A stretch of 64,000 bases of DNA from Clostridiaceae bacterium OM02-2AC (GTDB lineage Bacteria; Bacillota_I; Bacilli_A; Erysipelotrichales; Erysipelotrichaceae), in contig QULU01000007.1 of assembly GCA_003481775.1 (NCBI GenBank), positions 43,681 to 107,680 of the forward strand, in the 5' to 3' direction. A program made the translations under genes and the position numbers. This document shows positions 8,411 to 17,370 of the stretch, piece by piece. The notes under the pieces were generated by a model. It was not told where the DNA came from, did not search any database, and saw only the letters and a program-made list of their open reading frames with translations. Position 1 is the first letter of the stretch; the number at the start of each line of letters is the position of its first letter.

Positions 8411-9451
8411 TCATGCGTAGTTTTCTTTTAATCTATGTATGTTCATTTTTTTCATTTCTCTAGCCATCTGCGGTGGTGTGACATGTGTATAGATATCCGT
8501 TGTAATCTGGGTAGAGGCATGTCCCAGAATCGTACTACATACCTTGATGTTCATATCTGCTTCCAGCGCTCTGGTCGCAAAGGTATGCCGCAGACAATGG
8601 AAATGCACATCCTCGATATCCAATTTCTTCATAAGTTTATGGAAATGATAGCTGATGAGCCTTGGTTCCATCGCTTTTTCTGACTTATTCGTGAACAATG
8701 GCGCTTCTGTTTTCTTATATATAGATGGCATGCTCTCCATATAAACAGATAATACAGCATGTAAGTCATCGTTCATTGGGACACAGCGGCCGCATCCGCT
8801 TTTCGGCGTACCATAACGCAGACTGTATTTACCATCATCATCCTTAAAGCGGTTCAAAGAGCGCTTCACATAGATCAGTCTGCGCTTCAGATCGATATCC
8901 CTGATTTGTAGACCGGCAACCTCTCCGATACGCATACCGCTGTGCATTGCGACCAGGATAGCGACATCTGAGGCTGTTTTCCATTTGAAAATAACGTTTT
9001 CCTGTATTAGTTCCTGTTCCTCTATGCTTAAGGTACGGACTTCCTCTGCACGTTCTCTGGAAACCTGTACAAACTGGCATGGATTTGAGGACATGTATCC
9101 ATCCTCCACAGCTTTATTCAATGCCAGATTCAGCATATTGCGGTATTCCTCTACTGTTTTCGCTGATAAACCGCCCTTTCCGTTGATTCTTCCGTTATCC
9201 AGCTGATCCTTGATAAAATACTGAATCATGACTGGTTCCAGCTCCGTCAAAAGATACCCTCCAAGTATAGGAATAATATGTTTATGGATATATGAAGAGT
9301 AATTGGTATAGGTGGAAGGCTTACAGTGTGGCTTGATACAGTGCTTTAACCAGTCATTGAGCCAGTTTGACAGTGTCGGTGTCTTCTTATATGTTTTCTT
9401 ATGTTCTTTGAAGGCTTCCAGCTTCTCCGGATCAATCGTATATTTTCTCAT
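8411..9451 (-). CDS. Tyrosine recombinase/integrase, probable self-inverting switch enzyme
   Basis: A 346-aa phage-type tyrosine recombinase. Residues ~25-125 are the SAM-like core-binding domain. The catalytic domain carries R174 (MRIGE), K217 (TPKSG), H285-x-x-R288 (HCLRH), H311 (LGH) and nucleophile Y321 (DIYTHV), so it should be active. AAAGGAG lies about 9 nt before the ATG. The gene is bracketed by inverted 23-bp sites whose outer ends are 10 bp past its stop codon and about 200 bp past its start, so it would invert its own gene and the intergenic promoter region. No other phage or ICE genes are nearby, arguing against an ordinary integrative element. Its transcription runs leftwards towards avd. 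Confidence 0.9.
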   Translation of the reverse strand: MRKYTIDPEKLEAFKEHKKTYKKTPTLSNWLNDWLKHCIKPHCKPSTYTNYSSYIHKHIIPILGGYLLTELEPVMIQYFIKDQLDNGRINGKGGLSAKTVEEYRNMLNLALNKAVEDGYMSSNPCQFVQVSRERAEEVRTLSIEEQELIQENVIFKWKTASDVAILVAMHSGMRIGEVAGLQIRDIDLKRRLIYVKRSLNRFKDDDGKYSLRYGTPKSGCGRCVPMNDDLHAVLSVYMESMPSIYKKTEAPLFTNKSEKAMEPRLISYHFHKLMKKLDIEDVHFHCLRHTFATRALEADMNIKVCSTILGHASTQITTDIYTHVTPPQMAREMKKMNIHRLKENYA

Positions 9452-9612
9452 TGGAATTTACTCCTTTCATCATCGTATATTTTAAGACCTTCTTTTTTGT
9501 TAAATATTTCCAATTTTACATTCAAATAACCTTTCATAATTAAGGATTGTAGCATTTCCTGTCACAAAATCGTCATATTATGAACAAATGACAGAAATAT
9601 GACTGGAAAATG

Positions 9613-9641
9613 TTTACAAAAGACAATTTAAGTGGTATAAA
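9613..9641 (+). promoter_or_regulatory. Strong outward promoter inside the invertible segment
   Basis: TTTACA (9613-9618), a 17-nt spacer and TATAAA (9636-9641) with an extended -10 (TGG directly before it). It reads rightwards across IR-R into the hairpin at 9691, with no gene to serve in this orientation. After inversion between the two 23-bp sites it would lie next to IR-L and read leftwards into avd, RT and the adhesin. Confidence 0.7.
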
Positions 9642-9656
9642 TAAATTGAATCAAAT

Positions 9657-9679
9657 ATCCTACAGTTACCTACTGTAGG
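9657..9679 (-). repeat. Right inverted recombination site (IR-R)
   Basis: Exact 23-bp inverted copy of 8378-8400, with the palindrome arms retained and the 5-nt centre reversed (TACCT on the plus strand). It lies 15 bp downstream of the -10 of the outward promoter, so inversion would carry the promoter. Confidence 0.85.
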
Positions 9680-9690
9680 AAACAAATCCG

Positions 9691-9713
9691 GTAGCGTACA
9701 TGCTACTTTTTTT
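9691..9713 (+). terminator. Short hairpin terminator facing the invertible promoter
   Basis: GTAGC-GTACAT-GCTAC followed by seven T. It would stop transcripts from the 9613-9641 promoter about 50 nt after initiation in the present orientation. The stem is only 5 bp. Confidence 0.5.
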
Positions 9714-9725
9714 ATGCCCTTTTTG

Positions 9726-9773
9726 ACAAAAAAACATATGAACGTTAACACTGCAGTGTTTGTTTGTTCATAT
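9726..9773 (-). terminator. Terminator of the LuxR/LAL regulator
   Basis: CATATGAAC pairs with GTTCATATG around an inner ACACTGCAGTGT palindrome, and ends in a run of T on the minus strand. Confidence 0.7.
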
Positions 9774-9848
9774 GTATCTTATCAGAAATTTTATTTTCTC
9801 GCGTCCCCAGAAAATGGTGATTTTTTACGCAGGTTATCAACTTTTTCT

Positions 9849-12122
9849 TTAAATCTTATCATTTACATAGAGGTCCAGCAGATCGCTTTTACTATGTATT
9901 TTCAGTTTACTGAAGGTCCTTTTCGCATGTGTATTGATGGTTTCCTCACTCACATGTAGCATACAGGCAATATCCTTTCTCGCATAGCCCTTTGCCAGCA
10001 GTCTTGCGACCTCCAGCTCCTTTTGTGTCAGAATCTGCTTATACGTAGTCAAGCCATGGTCGGTTTTCTTGTAGCGCTGAAGAATGGTTTGTATATGCTC
10101 ATCCTTCTGTATTGCAATCATCAGCGGCTCGATTCCCCCATACAGTTCCAGAAAAGGTAAGACTATAACATCCGGTCTACTCATATCGACAGCTTTTTGA
10201 AATTTCTGCTTTGCGATTTCTATTTTATTTTGCTTATAATAACAGATAGCCTCAAAGATATGTGCATAGATTTCTCCAAACACATGTGGTTCGTGCTGAT
10301 AGAAGCTCATCATGATCGCCGCAATGGATTTCAGCTTTTCATATTCATTCTGATACAATAACACGATTCCCTTTACGATATAGGTGATGTAATTGGTGTC
10401 GACAATCGTACAATCTTCCATTCGCCGCAGATGGAATTCTGCTTCCTCTGTATTTCTATTTATTGCATCGTGATACCCGAGTGCACTGTGGATGGCGGAT
10501 TTCTGGTAGATGTTTTCGTTGTGCTCCAGCATCTGAAGAAGCTGCTTCTTCACCATCTGTACGGTTTCCGCATCATGTGTCATGGAGGCTGCTCTTAGAA
10601 TCGTGAACAGGGAACAGATCATAATGGATTCCTGTTGATGGGTCTGGGCAACATAGTATGCCTCCCATGCCTTCTGTATGGCCTGACCAAAGCTTCCTGT
10701 CTCCAGATACTGTTCTGCCTTTGCCTGTTCGATAAATCCGGCATTCAGATTCCCTGTGATGTCCAGATAATACTGCAGCTCCTCTTTGATATAGGAGACT
10801 AGATGGTCCAGATCTCCAGGTGCTCTGTGATAGATATGCATCGTGTGCGGAGAGCCCAGCGTCACATTCATACCGTAATTGGATATTCTGGAGATTTCTC
10901 CATGGAAATACGCATGTGCCTTTTTGAAGCAGGCATTCATTTTGTAAATATTATTGATGTGTGTATAGCCGTAGATCAGCTGCAGCTCCCCGTTCAGCCT
11001 GTCCTGTGGAACCGTATAGGATGGGATACGCTGTTCATAGTCCTCCAGCATTTCCAGCCCCAGACGGACATTCAGGGACGTCAGAGTGTCATTGATAACA
11101 CGCAGATAGGCGTATGGCGATTCCCGTAGGGCATCCTTTGGGATATGTGCATAAATTTTGGAAAGCAGCCTGCTGGATACATCGACATAGGTAACGCTTC
11201 GTCTGTCTTCCAGAATCCGCAGTACCTCCTCATATTCCATTGCCTGATCATAATGGTATAATGCCGCAATAATCTGATGGTGTTGTTCAAACCACTTTGC
11301 AAATGTGATGTGCAGCTGTCGGATATCCGCTTGTTGATCCTGCAGCTTTTGTTTTAGAAAATACCGTAAAGCGTCCGCCACTTCATACTGCTGATTGATT
11401 GTTTTACGAATCAGCCAGCCGTGTTCCGCCAGCTTATCCAGCTCCTTTATTATAGAAGCGGATGCCACCATATCCAGGCACAGCTCTCTGGTGAACGAAT
11501 TGCACAGGGATAATACCGGCAACAGCTTTTTCAGGCGCTTTGATATATGCTGATAAATATTCTTCACGACTGCATACAGATGCTCTGTTTCCATGATTTC
11601 CTGATGATGCTGATAGTAATTCAGATAAGCCTCAACAGCCGGTATCCAACCAAATGTTGCATTGTAAATCAGCTCAAGATCGCTTTGTGTTAGTTTGATT
11701 TCATTTTCTTCACAAACCGCTGATAGCTCTTGTTTGGATAAGGAGATGTCATGCAAATCGATATAATTCCAGTTTTTATGAAAGCTGTCCTGCATTTCAT
11801 CACTGATCAACAATACAAGCTGCCTTTTTTCTGTGACCAATTCCTGGACAATCGCTTTATACGCTTGTGTATAATGCTCCAGGATCAGGATTACATTTGG
11901 ATCGAGCTGCCTGCATAACTCCTTTAGCTCAGCTACCTTTTCTTCATCATAAAGGGGATACTGTAATAGATCGATCCATTTTCTCCGCACTCGATTGGCT
12001 TTTAGATAGCCTTTGATTTGCTTCGTCTTCCCACTCCCCCTTGGAGCATAGAAACAGGTTACTGGACAATGCCGTATCTGTCTCAATTTCTCCTGTAAAA
12101 TCACCTTTCTCATGTATTTCAT
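9849..12122 (-). CDS. MalT/LAL-type LuxR transcriptional regulator
   Basis: A ~757-aa regulator with an N-terminal P-loop NTPase (Walker A in APRGSGKTKQ about 30 residues in, and the hydrophobic ILILEHY strand), a long TPR-like helical middle, and a C-terminal LuxR HTH (LTQKELEVARLLAKGYARKDIA then VSEETINTHAK). This architecture is that of MalT and LAL regulators: ATP-dependent activators sensing a ligand through the helical region. ATG 12122 is preferred because GGTGA lies 4 nt upstream; the earlier ATG at 12170 has no ribosome site. The neighbouring decayed genes give no obvious target. It lies just beyond the invertible cassette and could regulate it, but nothing in the sequence proves this. 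Confidence 0.8.
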   Translation of the reverse strand: MKYMRKVILQEKLRQIRHCPVTCFYAPRGSGKTKQIKGYLKANRVRRKWIDLLQYPLYDEEKVAELKELCRQLDPNVILILEHYTQAYKAIVQELVTEKRQLVLLISDEMQDSFHKNWNYIDLHDISLSKQELSAVCEENEIKLTQSDLELIYNATFGWIPAVEAYLNYYQHHQEIMETEHLYAVVKNIYQHISKRLKKLLPVLSLCNSFTRELCLDMVASASIIKELDKLAEHGWLIRKTINQQYEVADALRYFLKQKLQDQQADIRQLHITFAKWFEQHHQIIAALYHYDQAMEYEEVLRILEDRRSVTYVDVSSRLLSKIYAHIPKDALRESPYAYLRVINDTLTSLNVRLGLEMLEDYEQRIPSYTVPQDRLNGELQLIYGYTHINNIYKMNACFKKAHAYFHGEISRISNYGMNVTLGSPHTMHIYHRAPGDLDHLVSYIKEELQYYLDITGNLNAGFIEQAKAEQYLETGSFGQAIQKAWEAYYVAQTHQQESIMICSLFTILRAASMTHDAETVQMVKKQLLQMLEHNENIYQKSAIHSALGYHDAINRNTEEAEFHLRRMEDCTIVDTNYITYIVKGIVLLYQNEYEKLKSIAAIMMSFYQHEPHVFGEIYAHIFEAICYYKQNKIEIAKQKFQKAVDMSRPDVIVLPFLELYGGIEPLMIAIQKDEHIQTILQRYKKTDHGLTTYKQILTQKELEVARLLAKGYARKDIACMLHVSEETINTHAKRTFSKLKIHSKSDLLDLYVNDKI

Positions 12123-12297
12123 TTTATCACCGTTTTTTATTATACAGAAGGACGTAATTGATTTCAGCATGTAATATTTGACTTTTACTGATAACTGCTG
12201 TATATCCTTTTTAACACATAATATACTTAGTATAAGAAAGAAGTGTGAACATAAGCAAAAGGGATGAATATTTGCGTAGGCAGATAGAAAAAAGGCG

Positions 12298-12573
12298 GTG
12301 CAAACTGCAAGCAGGATCTATCTCTCCACAATCACAGAGGTACTGTATGATGAACAGATCAGGCAGGAGGATATCGAATATCTGCTGGCTGAAATATGTG
12401 CAAAGATAGCGGAATTGAATGCTGGCTCCATCGACCTGGATACCTACATGCGCTGGTTGAGGAAAAGACTGGAATATCCACGCATATGGATCAGCTATTG
12501 TTTAAAAGCTTATGATTCGATTATTCTTATCGTATGCAGAAACAAAAAGCCCTGTTTCGCGAGAAACATATAG
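12298..12573 (+). CDS. Small uncharacterised ORF, possibly decayed
   Basis: A 91-codon frame from GTG with a weak upstream purine stretch (AAGGCG). The middle is plausible protein (acidic helical QEDIEYLLAEICAKIAELN), but the C-terminal third loses coherence and overlaps the next broken frames. No family recognised. It may be the remnant of a gene cotranscribed with the downstream ligase relic. Confidence 0.3.
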   Translation: MQTASRIYLSTITEVLYDEQIRQEDIEYLLAEICAKIAELNAGSIDLDTYMRWLRKRLEYPRIWISYCLKAYDSIILIVCRNKKPCFARNI

Positions 12574-12639
12574 CTCCCGTGCTGATCAGGGCACAGATTA
12601 AAGAAACAAGCGTGATAAGGCATTTCTGGCATTGTATCC

Positions 12640-13132
12640 GCAAGCTGATTGACATTCAAACATGTGTAACTAAAAAATGTATTCTGAATGGAGAGCTCGT
12701 TTGTTCAAAAGCTGCATTCATGACTTCCACAGAATACAAAAGTGCTTGTTATGAAGGATTCATTTAAAATCCGTATCACTGCCAGACAGGCGCCTGTCAG
12801 CTTCGTTGCCTTAAGTATACTCCCTGTTGGTGATGAGATGGTCATACAGTTGCCTTTGATGAAAAGAAAAGAGCTGCTTCAGCAGTATGATGGTGAAGGC
12901 TGCATATCAGCTGCTTTATCGAAGTATTTAGCGTTCCGATCAACGCAGTAGTGCATGCATCTAAATCAAGAATACAAACGATGATGACTTTATCGTCTGT
13001 AGTTATTTTTGTCAGGCAAACGATGGATTGATTTTGATCCTTGGTCAGTATGAAAAGAATATCCCGGGTGTAACCAATTGGCGGTTTCTACAAGAGTATG
13101 ATGTACAGAAGATCGATGATAAGATACTGTAA
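12640..13132 (+). pseudogene. Decayed ATP-dependent DNA ligase
   Basis: Three fragments in different frames follow the order of an ATP-dependent DNA ligase. The first has ILNGELVC (ligase LDGELV motif). The second, at 12742-12951, has APVSFVALSILPVGDEM and LPLMKRKELLQ (FDILY and PLxxRxxLL motifs). The third, at 12977-13132, has NDDDFIVCSYF and LILILGQYEKN (DDDFVVCGY and LxLGQY in the OB fold). The nucleotidyl Lys motif upstream is not seen and the pieces are separated by stops, so the gene is broken. The ligase link is from remembered family motifs, without a search. Confidence 0.5.
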
Positions 13133-13386
13133 GCAGAAAAACAAAAAAAGACCACGAGATATAGCCTATGGCGCAATTACTGTCTAGGCATCTTTCTTTT
13201 TCAAGGGTAACAACGTAATTCATTTGATTATAAACTGTCACACGATATGTCGTTTTCTGTCGATTTTAGCAATAGACATAAGATTTCATACACATCAAGA
13301 CCATTTGTAATTCTGATATTCCTATAAGCTTGCTGCAGGGAATGATTCTTATGCAATCATTTCCTCCACAGTAGAAGTGCTCTGTA
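13133..13386. other. Intergenic, no clear feature
   Basis: AT-rich DNA between the ligase relic and the convergent ATPase gene. No convincing gene, RNA or strong terminator was seen. Confidence 0.4.
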
Positions 13387-14601
13387 TCAGATATAAGTAA
13401 TTGGAAGAGAGATAAGATTTTCACTGAGATAAAGCTTACTGTCATATTGACAAAGGATACACCCGATACCTATTTTTTTATCCGGAATATTGTGAAGAAC
13501 CGAGAAATTTTTAGCCATTCCCTTTGTTGGATTTGCACTCATCTTTATTTCAATCGGATATAAAACGCCATCTTTTTCAATAATAAGATCAATTTCTTTT
13601 TTGTCCTTATCTCTATAATAATATATAGATGATATCGTTTTACCAGCATTCAAATGCGTTTTCATAATTTCAGAAACAACAAAGTTCTCGAATATATTTC
13701 CGGCTTTTGCACCATTTTTCAATACTTCAGGAGTTGTCCACCTTGTCAAATAACATATTAAACCGGTATCATGAAAATAAATTTTAGGTGATTTCACCAC
13801 TCTCTTTAATATATTATTAGAATAAGGCTCCAGCAAAAAAATAATACCGGATGTCTGTAATATTGAAATCCACCGTTTCACCGTATCAATACTGATTTCA
13901 ACTTCATTTGCAATCGCATTAAAATTAAGCAATTCACCGCATCTTGCAGCTAAAGCTGTAAGAAACTTCATGAATTTCAGTTCATCAGCTATATTTACTA
14001 ACTGTCTCACATCTTTTTCAATATATGTTTTCACATAAGATGAATAATATCTTTCCCAGCTGATAGCTTTATCAATCAATGCAGGCATCGTTCCACGATG
14101 CATGATATCCCATATATGATCATAAGCTTTGATAAATTCCTTTCGCTCTTGGATATACTCCGTTGTTGGAATAAACTCCTTATGAAAATAAACACCAAAT
14201 ATTTCTCTTAGTGACAGTCCCTGCATTTCAATAACCGCCATTCTGCCTGCTAACGTCTCACTGACTCCTTTCATTAGCTGAAAAGCCTGAGAACCAGTCA
14301 ACACAAATGCGCCCTTTCTTTTATTTTTATCCACATTCATTTTTATATATCGGAATATTTCAGGTGCATACTGTACTTCATCTATTAGCAAAGGCGGCTC
14401 ATTATTCATCAAAAACAGATTCGTTTCTTCTACTGCTTCTCTTAAAAGCAGGGGATCATCTAACGTACAATAGGTGTAATTATCACATATTTTTGTTAAC
14501 ATTGTAGTTTTACCGACCTGTCTCGGTCCAGTTACTAGTAATACCGGAAACTGCTCTATACACTCTTTCACAATTTCTTCCATATGACGTTTTATGTACA
14601 T
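13387..14601 (-). CDS. AAA-family ATPase with DUF4143
   Basis: A 404-aa protein: Walker A GPRQVGKTT near residue 25, Walker B-like PPLLIDEVQYAPEIF near 75, arginine-rich TLAGRMAVIEM around 120, then a winged-helix/DUF4143 region and a restriction-endonuclease-like C-terminus (DKDKKEIDLIIEKDG and YPIEIKMS near 350-370). This is the usual layout of AAA_14/DUF4143 proteins, which are common in gut Firmicutes and have no settled function. ATG 14601 follows GAAGGAG by 8 nt; upstream ATGs lack such a site. It stands alone, between decayed genes and IS remnants. Confidence 0.85.
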   Translation of the reverse strand: MYIKRHMEEIVKECIEQFPVLLVTGPRQVGKTTMLTKICDNYTYCTLDDPLLLREAVEETNLFLMNNEPPLLIDEVQYAPEIFRYIKMNVDKNKRKGAFVLTGSQAFQLMKGVSETLAGRMAVIEMQGLSLREIFGVYFHKEFIPTTEYIQERKEFIKAYDHIWDIMHRGTMPALIDKAISWERYYSSYVKTYIEKDVRQLVNIADELKFMKFLTALAARCGELLNFNAIANEVEISIDTVKRWISILQTSGIIFLLEPYSNNILKRVVKSPKIYFHDTGLICYLTRWTTPEVLKNGAKAGNIFENFVVSEIMKTHLNAGKTISSIYYYRDKDKKEIDLIIEKDGVLYPIEIKMSANPTKGMAKNFSVLHNIPDKKIGIGCILCQYDSKLYLSENLISLPITYI

Positions 14602-14699
14602 CGCCATCACTCCTTCGTCTATTTTACGATACAATCTTATATTAGCCGAATTCAAAGGGGAAGTCAATGATTTTAATAAGTCTGAATAATAAATAATAG

Positions 14700-14820
14700 A
14701 TCAACAGGTGACGTACTCTCACCATTTATGCTATGACTAGCATAGAAGTGGGAGCTTCTTGTTCGATAAAACAACGTCCTAAGCATAAGCAAGCTATCCC
14801 CGCTCGTCCAGCGGTTCTTT
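14700..14820 (-). mobile_element. Orphan IS200/IS605-type right end / omega-RNA-like segment
   Basis: The minus strand carries GAAGCTCCCACTTCTATGC, then a perfect TATGCTA/TAGCATA hairpin (14727-14744) nested in a GGGAG/CTCTC outer stem. This arrangement is typical of the right end and guide-RNA scaffold of IS200/IS605 elements with TnpB. No tnpB is present, so it is a relic or a non-autonomous element. Identified by motif memory only. Confidence 0.4.
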
Positions 14821-15297
14821 GTAATTCTTATTTCCTCCTCCATAATTTGTAATGTCACATATAAGAGATAGTATAAATACAAGGTGATGTAAACACTTTG
14901 TCGCCTGTTAAGAGGTATAGTTTCGTTCATTCTGCATAAAAATATGAGCATGCCCTATACTAAACATGAAGTCAGTAAGACTTCACCTCCCTTCTCCTCT
15001 TCCTTAAAGAAGCCGGTACAAATTACGTGCCGGCCTTGTTTATTTTCTTGCTCTATACGATTAACGCAATCTTCAGGATGCTTTCATTTTCTAATTCAAT
15101 ACAATAGCTGAATATGTTATCTTATGTATGTGAGATAGAAAACATAATAAGTGATTTATCCGGTACTAAACAATCCATATTAAATTGTATCAACACACTC
15201 TATATCAGCTACTACTGAGACCTCTACATTCTTTTTAAGCTCTTTATTTCTATAATTCACACTCTTATCCGTAAATACAAAATGATTCAAAAAGTAC
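14821..15297. other. Non-coding stretch with mobile-element debris
   Basis: No credible gene. A GCCGGTAC/GTGCCGGC hairpin followed by a T-rich tract near 15011-15045 may terminate transcription. The rest is AT-rich sequence without recognisable structure. Confidence 0.4.
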
Positions 15298-15381
15298 CTA
15301 AAATAAAGGATTTTCACGTATTTCGACGAATCGAACCCCGCCTCTACGTGTATGGGCTAATGAATTATACTTTTTGGCCAT
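15298..15381 (-). pseudogene. IS200-family transposase TnpA 5' fragment
   Basis: A 27-codon frame after an AAAGGTGAT ribosome site begins MAKKYNSLAHT, the typical start of IS200/IS605 Y1 transposases (MAxKxNSLxHTKW), then diverges into unrelated residues and stops. The catalytic HUH and Tyr regions are absent. It probably belongs to the same relic as the RNA-like end 500 bp away. Confidence 0.45.
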
Positions 15382-15567
15382 GCTTATCACCTTTCCTTTT
15401 CTAAACGTAGCTTGAACACCACCATTATAATTGGAAAGGTGATTCAACTGTAAAACTTTTTTTGCTCAGCCGCATAGCGGGTGGCTTTTATTTCGTATGC
15501 TTTGTATACTTCAACTTACTTAAGTCCTTCTGGACTCTGCGGAACTTTGCGTAGTTCGCTGTATCAT

Positions 15568-15600
15568 TAAAAAAATCACAGAACGCAACCTGTGATTTTG
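15568..15600 (-). terminator. Terminator after tRNA-Thr
   Basis: AAAATCACAG pairs with CTGTGATTTT around an 8-nt loop and runs into T on the minus strand, just downstream of the tRNA. Confidence 0.7.
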
Positions 15601-15609
15601 TTATTTACA

Positions 15610-15685
15610 TGGTGCCGACAACTGGATTTGAACCAGCAGCCTATCCATTACGAGTGGATTGCTCTACCGTTGGAGCTATGTCGGC
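15610..15685 (-). tRNA. tRNA-Thr(CGT)
   Basis: A 76-nt cloverleaf with acceptor GCCGACA/TGTCGGC, D-arm GCTC..GAGC, anticodon stem ATCCA/TGGAT around loop CTCGTAA (anticodon CGT), T-arm with GGTTCAAATCC, and encoded CCA. Confidence 0.9.
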
Positions 15686-15766
15686 ATTTTCAAAGAGGAC
15701 TATGTCCTCTCACTTTATATTTTGTCATTAGAATTTATTCGCATCCGTGTACATCACTTAATGTAT

Positions 15767-15814
15767 CAACCTACGCGTTACGAGTGCGTTGCTCTACCAT
15801 TGAGCCACTCCGGC
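15767..15814 (-). pseudogene. Truncated tRNA-Thr(CGT), 3' half lost
   Basis: GCCGGAG, a normal D-arm (GCTC..GAGC) and anticodon arm ACGCA-CTCGTAA-CGCGT are intact, but after AGGTTG the sequence no longer forms a T-arm or the matching CTCCGGC acceptor strand. It lies upstream of the intact tRNA-Thr on the same strand. Loss of the 3' part fits a past insertion or deletion at the tRNA 3' end. Confidence 0.65.
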
Positions 15815-16016
15815 AGAATAAGGAAATAGCTTTCACATGAAATTGTTTCCCTGAGACCGCGATTATTATATCATCTTTTCTTCCCTATGTACAGAATCAA
15901 AAAGAAATTTTTATAAGATTATTTGCTTAATTCCTGCATTTCTTCCCGGCATAGCCATATGCAGCAGCTCTGCGTGGCTGTAATTATTGAACTATGCAGT
16001 CACATTCATGTACTGC

Positions 16017-17264
16017 TTACCTGCCAAGCTGTGCTACCCTATGCTCATAATCACGTCGTATTTCCTGATACATTGCGATTACCGGTGTACAATCGCGCTT
16101 CACCGTCTGCAGGATGTGAGGAAGATTGTCACAGGCAATCTGTACTATTCTATCATCCAGATACTGCCCCTCAGCCATTTCCTGTAAAATTTCTTTGATT
16201 TTCTCCCAATCATATGCTTCCTTATAGCTGCGCTTTCCTATGAGAGCACTGATGATATCCGCTATTGCTACAATGCGTTCGGATGTCGTTAAAGCTTCCG
16301 CCTTCAATCCCAGAGGATATCCTTTACCGTTCAGCTTTTCATGATGACGGACAGCGATATGCTCAATTTCCTCATCGACTACACCATGCAGAATTTTCAT
16401 GGAATATGTTACATGCGACTGCATAACTGCCATGTCATGCGGACTGAGTCTGCCGGGAAAGTCAAGGATCGTTACCGGTATAGCGACCTTACCGATATCA
16501 TGCAGCAAGGCTCCGTAATACACCTTTTCCATTTCTTCTTGATGAAAATCACATAGCGCCGCAAGCGTTGTGGAGACACTTGTCGTTGTGATGGTATGTG
16601 CTACCATATATTCACTGCGGAAATCTATCGCATAGCTGAGCATATGCAAATATGCTTTTCCTTCTGATTCCGTAAACGGTATTTCATCAAAGACCGCTAC
16701 CTTCACCTCCTGATGCCGCACATAAAGCTGATCCAGCATGTGACACTGTGCGTCTGCGGAAAGAAACAGGTCAATCGCTTCCTTACTGAAATAATCCTCC
16801 TCAAACTGGCGAAGAAAGGCCTCCACATCCCGAAGCGGCAACTCGAGCTGATAGACATCCAAACGATCACAAAGACTGAGAAGCTGTGACACCAGAAGAT
16901 AGGGTATATTGTGATTTTTGAGCTTTCTGTAATATATATGGTGATATAAAATAATATCCGCATACGGGCGCAGCGGGGACAGATTTCTCAAAAAAAGATA
17001 GCCGTATACAGAATGCTGGTAGATATCCCAGGTTTCAAATTGAATCAGCTGCTCGATTTCCTCCGTCTTATAAGCTCCGATATCATGAAGAAAACAGGTC
17101 ATGACAATATCGCGCAATTCTTTTCCTTTAAAGAGGCCTGCATGGCGTAGTGTCTGTTCCATCAAAAAAGCAACACGATAGCCGTGATCCACCAGCCGCG
17201 CATCCAATGCATTTAATGTATTTCGTATAATCGGTATCACGTGTTTGTGTTCTATGACCTTCAT
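16017..17264 (-). CDS. Two-HD-domain HD-GYP phosphodiesterase-like protein
   Basis: A 415-aa cytosolic protein. The N-terminal half has an HD-type metal motif (FLHDIGAYK, then YHHIYYRKL). The C-terminal half is an HD-GYP domain: GALLHDIGKVAIP, then RHHEKLNGKGYPLGL with the GYP-type motif and ERIVAIADIISAL. HD-GYP proteins hydrolyse c-di-GMP or related cyclic dinucleotides; the doubled HD arrangement could also mark a cGAMP or other nucleotide hydrolase. No sensor domain is present. ATG 17264 follows AGGAGG by 5 nt, which is far better than the upstream ATG at 17306. It is a monocistronic unit. Confidence 0.8.
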   Translation of the reverse strand: MKVIEHKHVIPIIRNTLNALDARLVDHGYRVAFLMEQTLRHAGLFKGKELRDIVMTCFLHDIGAYKTEEIEQLIQFETWDIYQHSVYGYLFLRNLSPLRPYADIILYHHIYYRKLKNHNIPYLLVSQLLSLCDRLDVYQLELPLRDVEAFLRQFEEDYFSKEAIDLFLSADAQCHMLDQLYVRHQEVKVAVFDEIPFTESEGKAYLHMLSYAIDFRSEYMVAHTITTTSVSTTLAALCDFHQEEMEKVYYGALLHDIGKVAIPVTILDFPGRLSPHDMAVMQSHVTYSMKILHGVVDEEIEHIAVRHHEKLNGKGYPLGLKAEALTTSERIVAIADIISALIGKRSYKEAYDWEKIKEILQEMAEGQYLDDRIVQIACDNLPHILQTVKRDCTPVIAMYQEIRRDYEHRVAQLGR

Positions 17265-17334
17265 GTGTCCTCCTGTGCATGCAACTGTTACCATTATACT
17301 GTACACGTCTGGTTTCTACAATAAGTTTCCGTGT

Positions 17335-17367
17335 GAAAAAAAGAGGCAGCGTTTCTCTGCCCCTCTG
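17335..17367 (-). terminator. Terminator of the TetR-MMPL operon
   Basis: GAGG(G)GCAG pairs with CTGCCTC, followed by seven T, directly after the last gene of the operon. Confidence 0.7.
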
Positions 17368-17370
17368 CAA

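Noticed and set aside
8378..9679. Integrative element with att sites.
   Set aside because: Sites are inverted rather than direct, enclose only the recombinase and promoter, and no phage/ICE genes or tRNA target are present at the boundaries.
15767..15814. Calling the second tRNA-Thr functional.
   Set aside because: No T-arm or matching acceptor 3' strand follows the anticodon arm.
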